Below, in pieces: positions 5,839 to 6,329 of a DNA stretch of 6,329 bases; position 1 is the first letter of the stretch; every line of letters begins with the position of its first letter. The stretch is from Rhodospirillales bacterium. Its GTDB lineage: Bacteria; Pseudomonadota; Alphaproteobacteria; ATCC43930; CGMCC-115725. The DNA lies in contig JAATGI010000076.1 of the NCBI GenBank assembly GCA_015654725.1, forward strand, positions 1 through 6,329, given 5' to 3'. A program made the position numbers and the translations under genes. Below the pieces are notes generated by a model, which saw nothing but the letters and a program-made list of their open reading frames with translations, had not been told where the DNA came from and searched no databases.

Positions 5839-6090
5839 TGCGAGGCGCCTTGAATCAGAACGGAGTCGGAGCCTACCAGATTTGGCGGCGGCGTGTCAGC
5901 CTCCTTCCATTTCTCGGGGGTAAGGTGGTCATTCGGCCGGGCGCGATCAATGCGCTCTTGGCCGCTTGGCCTCCATCCGGACCGCCGGCCCCCGCTGCTA
6001 GTCGCCGTCCTCGGCGATGCAAGCAGTAATGTCGTATTGATTATTCCGCCCGACTAAATTGCCAAGTCTTGACCGGCGAATAAACCGCAT

Positions 6091-6120
6091 TTGATTGACA
6101 GAATTAAAATATTCTGTAAT
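6091..6120 (+). promoter_or_regulatory. Candidate promoter of the mucR-like gene
   Basis: TTGATT (6091-6096) and TGTAAT (6115-6120) are separated by 18 nt and resemble sigma-70 type -35 and -10 boxes (4 of 6 and 5 of 6 matches). A perfect TTGACA at 6095-6100 is an alternative -35 box, but no good -10 box lies 16-18 nt from it. The stretch is AT-rich in a GC-rich setting and ends 41 nt before the start codon, a sensible leader length. The call rests on consensus matching only. Confidence 0.4.
6098..6117 (+). promoter_or_regulatory. Perfect dyad ACAGAAT-N6-ATTCTGT, candidate operator
   Basis: A 20-bp site has two perfect 7-bp inverted half-sites around an AT-only 6-bp centre (TAAAAT). It lies between the putative -35 and -10 boxes of the divergent mucR-like gene, where a bound protein would block RNA polymerase. 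Ros/MucR regulators are known to bind AT-rich sites, some with dyad symmetry, and to repress their own genes, so autorepression is a reasonable guess. A different dimeric repressor is equally possible. The symmetry is seen; the function is inferred. Confidence 0.45.
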
Positions 6121-6161
6121 CGTTTTGCCACAATCGCGCGCGCGGAAGCTGGGGGGCTTTC

Positions 6162-6329
6162 ATGGCGGAACCGACACCGATCAAACTGGGCGAGGACGAG
6201 TTGCTGTGCCTGACAGCGGAGCTCGTGGCCGCCTATCTCCGCAATCACTCGGTCGCCTCGAGCCAGCTTCCGGACGTTATCAATTCGGTTTATGGCTCGC
6301 TCAAAAGCATCGACAGCGACGGGCCGATC
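6162..6329 (+). CDS. MucR/Ros-family transcriptional regulator, N-terminal part (cut by window edge)
   Basis: The 56 visible codons start MAEPTPIKLGEDELLCLTAE. They continue with LVAAYLRNHSVASSQLP (21-37) and DVINSVYGSLKSI (38-50). This is the helical N-terminal oligomerisation region of MucR/Ros regulators, whose usual pattern is LTA-IV-AYV-N-V---LP-LI--VH-AL. Members bind AT-rich promoter DNA through a C-terminal C2H2-type zinc finger and control exopolysaccharide, motility, cell-cycle or virulence genes in Alphaproteobacteria. The zinc finger would lie beyond 6329 and is not seen, so paralogue identity cannot be set. The family is about 130-150 residues long. The ATG at 6162 has a strong GGGGGG stretch 5 nt upstream (6151-6156). 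It is transcribed away from rpiB and has an AT-rich promoter containing a dyad. Confidence 0.9.
   Translation, partial: MAEPTPIKLGEDELLCLTAELVAAYLRNHSVASSQLPDVINSVYGSLKSIDSDGPI

Larger units (their letters stand above)
5839..6161. other. 323-bp divergent intergenic region between rpiB and the mucR-like gene
   Basis: No convincing gene lies here. The rpiB side (5839-6020) is GC-rich and contains two GANTC sites (5852-5856 and 5863-5867), the recognition sequence of the alphaproteobacterial methylase CcrM. It also has a short hairpin with stem TCGCCG/CGGCGA and a 4-nt loop (6002-6017). From about 6025 to 6130 the composition becomes clearly AT-rich, as expected of promoter DNA. On the minus strand TTGGCA (6065-6060) with TAATCA (6043-6038) 16 nt further on is a weak candidate promoter for the rpiB block. 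The plus-strand promoter and operator are listed separately. A plus-strand frame at 5838-6029 lacks a ribosome-binding site and resembles nothing known. Confidence 0.6.

Noticed and set aside
5838..6029. Plus-strand 63-codon frame in the divergent intergenic region
   Set aside because: Its start overlaps the rpiB start, it has no Shine-Dalgarno sequence, and its Arg/Pro/Ala-rich C-terminus looks like random GC-rich translation.
6131..6145. Alternating CG run near the mucR-like start as Z-DNA or a regulatory site
   Set aside because: Short CGCG runs are common throughout this GC-rich window (for example 1-10) and nothing marks this one as special.

Overview
The window is a GC-rich chromosomal stretch of an alphaproteobacterium, probably of Rhodospirillales type. 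The evidence is the gene order (rpiB-glyA-nrdR-ribD-ribE-ribB-ribH), which I know from that class, the protein sequences, and the MucR/Ros-family regulator at the right end, a family concentrated in Alphaproteobacteria. This placement comes from memory of gene order, not from a search.

Layout: almost everything reads right to left on the minus strand. From the right these are rpiB (5838-5407, TTG start), glyA (5381-4071), nrdR (4047-3586), a small GIY-YIG nuclease ORF (3506-3222), ribD (3075-1981), ribE (1970-1377), a ribB-type gene (1380-262) and the first 86 codons of ribH (260-1, cut by the window edge). The genes are packed tightly: ribE and ribB share an ATGA stop/start overlap, ribB and ribH are 1 nt apart, and ribD and ribE are 10 nt apart. 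A 323-bp gap at 5839-6161 separates this block from a divergent plus-strand mucR/ros-type gene (6162 to the window end, truncated). That gap turns AT-rich near the mucR start and carries a perfect 7-bp dyad inside a likely promoter.

How the genes fit together: RibD, RibB, RibE and RibH cover most of riboflavin synthesis. RpiB interconverts ribose 5-phosphate and ribulose 5-phosphate, and ribulose 5-phosphate is the RibB substrate. GlyA supplies glycine and one-carbon units, which feed purine synthesis and hence GTP, the other riboflavin precursor. NrdR is the repressor of ribonucleotide reductase genes. GTP cyclohydrolase II activity, the first committed step, is not credibly encoded here: the C-terminal domain of the RibB protein resembles that enzyme but has lost its zinc cysteines and catalytic motif (RibBX type).

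The unusual part is 3076-3585, between nrdR and ribD. It holds a lower-GC GIY-YIG ORF bracketed by two nearly perfect inverted 34-nt palindromic repeats. A third, diverged copy has a compensatory base-pair change in its stem. Next to it, ribD is preceded by a tandemly duplicated ribosome-binding-site/ATG module. No FMN riboswitch, tRNA, rRNA, CRISPR array or canonical intrinsic terminator was seen.
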